The notes under the pieces were generated by a model. The model saw only the letters and a list, made by a program, of their open reading frames with translations, did no database searches and was not told the DNA's origin. 6,352 bases of DNA from Peptoniphilus sp. (GTDB taxonomy: Bacteria > Bacillota > Clostridia > Tissierellales > Peptoniphilaceae): the NCBI GenBank assembly GCA_029983555.1, contig JASBZH010000062.1:1-6352 (forward strand), written 5' to 3'. How positions within the stretch are numbered: position 1 is the first letter of the stretch; each line of letters opens with the position of its first letter. Positions 6,323-6,352 of this stretch are shown here, piece by piece. A program made the translations under genes and the position numbers.

Positions 6323-6351
6323 ATTATATAATTAAAATGGCATAAAAACAA
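6323..6351 (-). promoter_or_regulatory. Candidate promoter of the CPBP gene, giving leaderless mRNA
   Basis: On the minus strand TATAAT (6323-6328) and TTGTTT (6346-6351) are separated by 17 bp. The -10 box ends only 6 nt before the ATG at 6316, so the predicted first transcribed base is at or next to the A of the start codon. The -35 matches only three consensus bases and the region is very AT-rich, so the call is tentative. The gene could also be read from a promoter beyond the window edge. Confidence 0.45.
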
Positions 6352-6352
6352 G

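Noticed and set aside
1..6352. CRISPR array, tRNA, rRNA, insertion sequence or prophage genes
   Set aside because: No spaced repeat array, cloverleaf, transposase motif or phage-type gene was seen on either strand.

Overview
The window is low-GC, bacterial-type DNA with every recognisable gene on the minus strand. Perfect or near-perfect sigma-A promoters, AGGAG/GAGGTG ribosome binding sites, the clostridial single-chain form of PurL and an iron-sulfur PurF of the Bacillus type all point to a Firmicute. An anaerobic clostridial or Tissierellia-like coccus would fit, but that placement is inference and no species can be named from the sequence.

Read in the direction of transcription (high to low coordinates), the layout is as follows. 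(1) 6316-5627: a membrane protein of the CPBP (Abi/CAAX-protease-like) family, with a -10 box so close to the ATG that its mRNA may be leaderless. (2) 5626-5383: an intergenic region with an AT-rich hairpin that can end the CPBP transcript, an extended -10 promoter, a leader of about 180 nt that can fold, and a strong intrinsic terminator just before the purF ribosome binding site. This is the layout of a transcription attenuator or riboswitch. (3) 5382-4024: purF, amidophosphoribosyltransferase. (4) 4017-346: purL, FGAM synthase with fused PurS-like, synthetase and glutaminase parts. It starts 6 nt after the purF stop, so the two are co-transcribed and probably translationally coupled. (5) 345-131: a long-looped hairpin that probably ends the purF-purL transcript, then a consensus promoter with operator-like repeats. 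(6) 130-1: the first 43 codons of a RelB/DinJ-type antitoxin, cut by the window edge.

PurF makes phosphoribosylamine from PRPP (step 1 of de novo purine synthesis) and PurL converts FGAR to FGAM (step 4); both normally use glutamine as nitrogen donor. The most striking observation is that this PurF lacks the N-terminal catalytic cysteine of its glutaminase domain. The protein starts Met-Ser-Ala where the family has Cys-Gly, and the oxyanion-hole motif reads HDGS instead of HNGN. The PRPP site and all four Fe-S cysteines are intact, and the glutaminase of the neighbouring PurL keeps its Cys-His-Glu triad. The enzyme may therefore use free ammonia, borrow ammonia from another protein, or use serine as nucleophile. 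The second point of interest is the unrecognised purF leader and attenuator.
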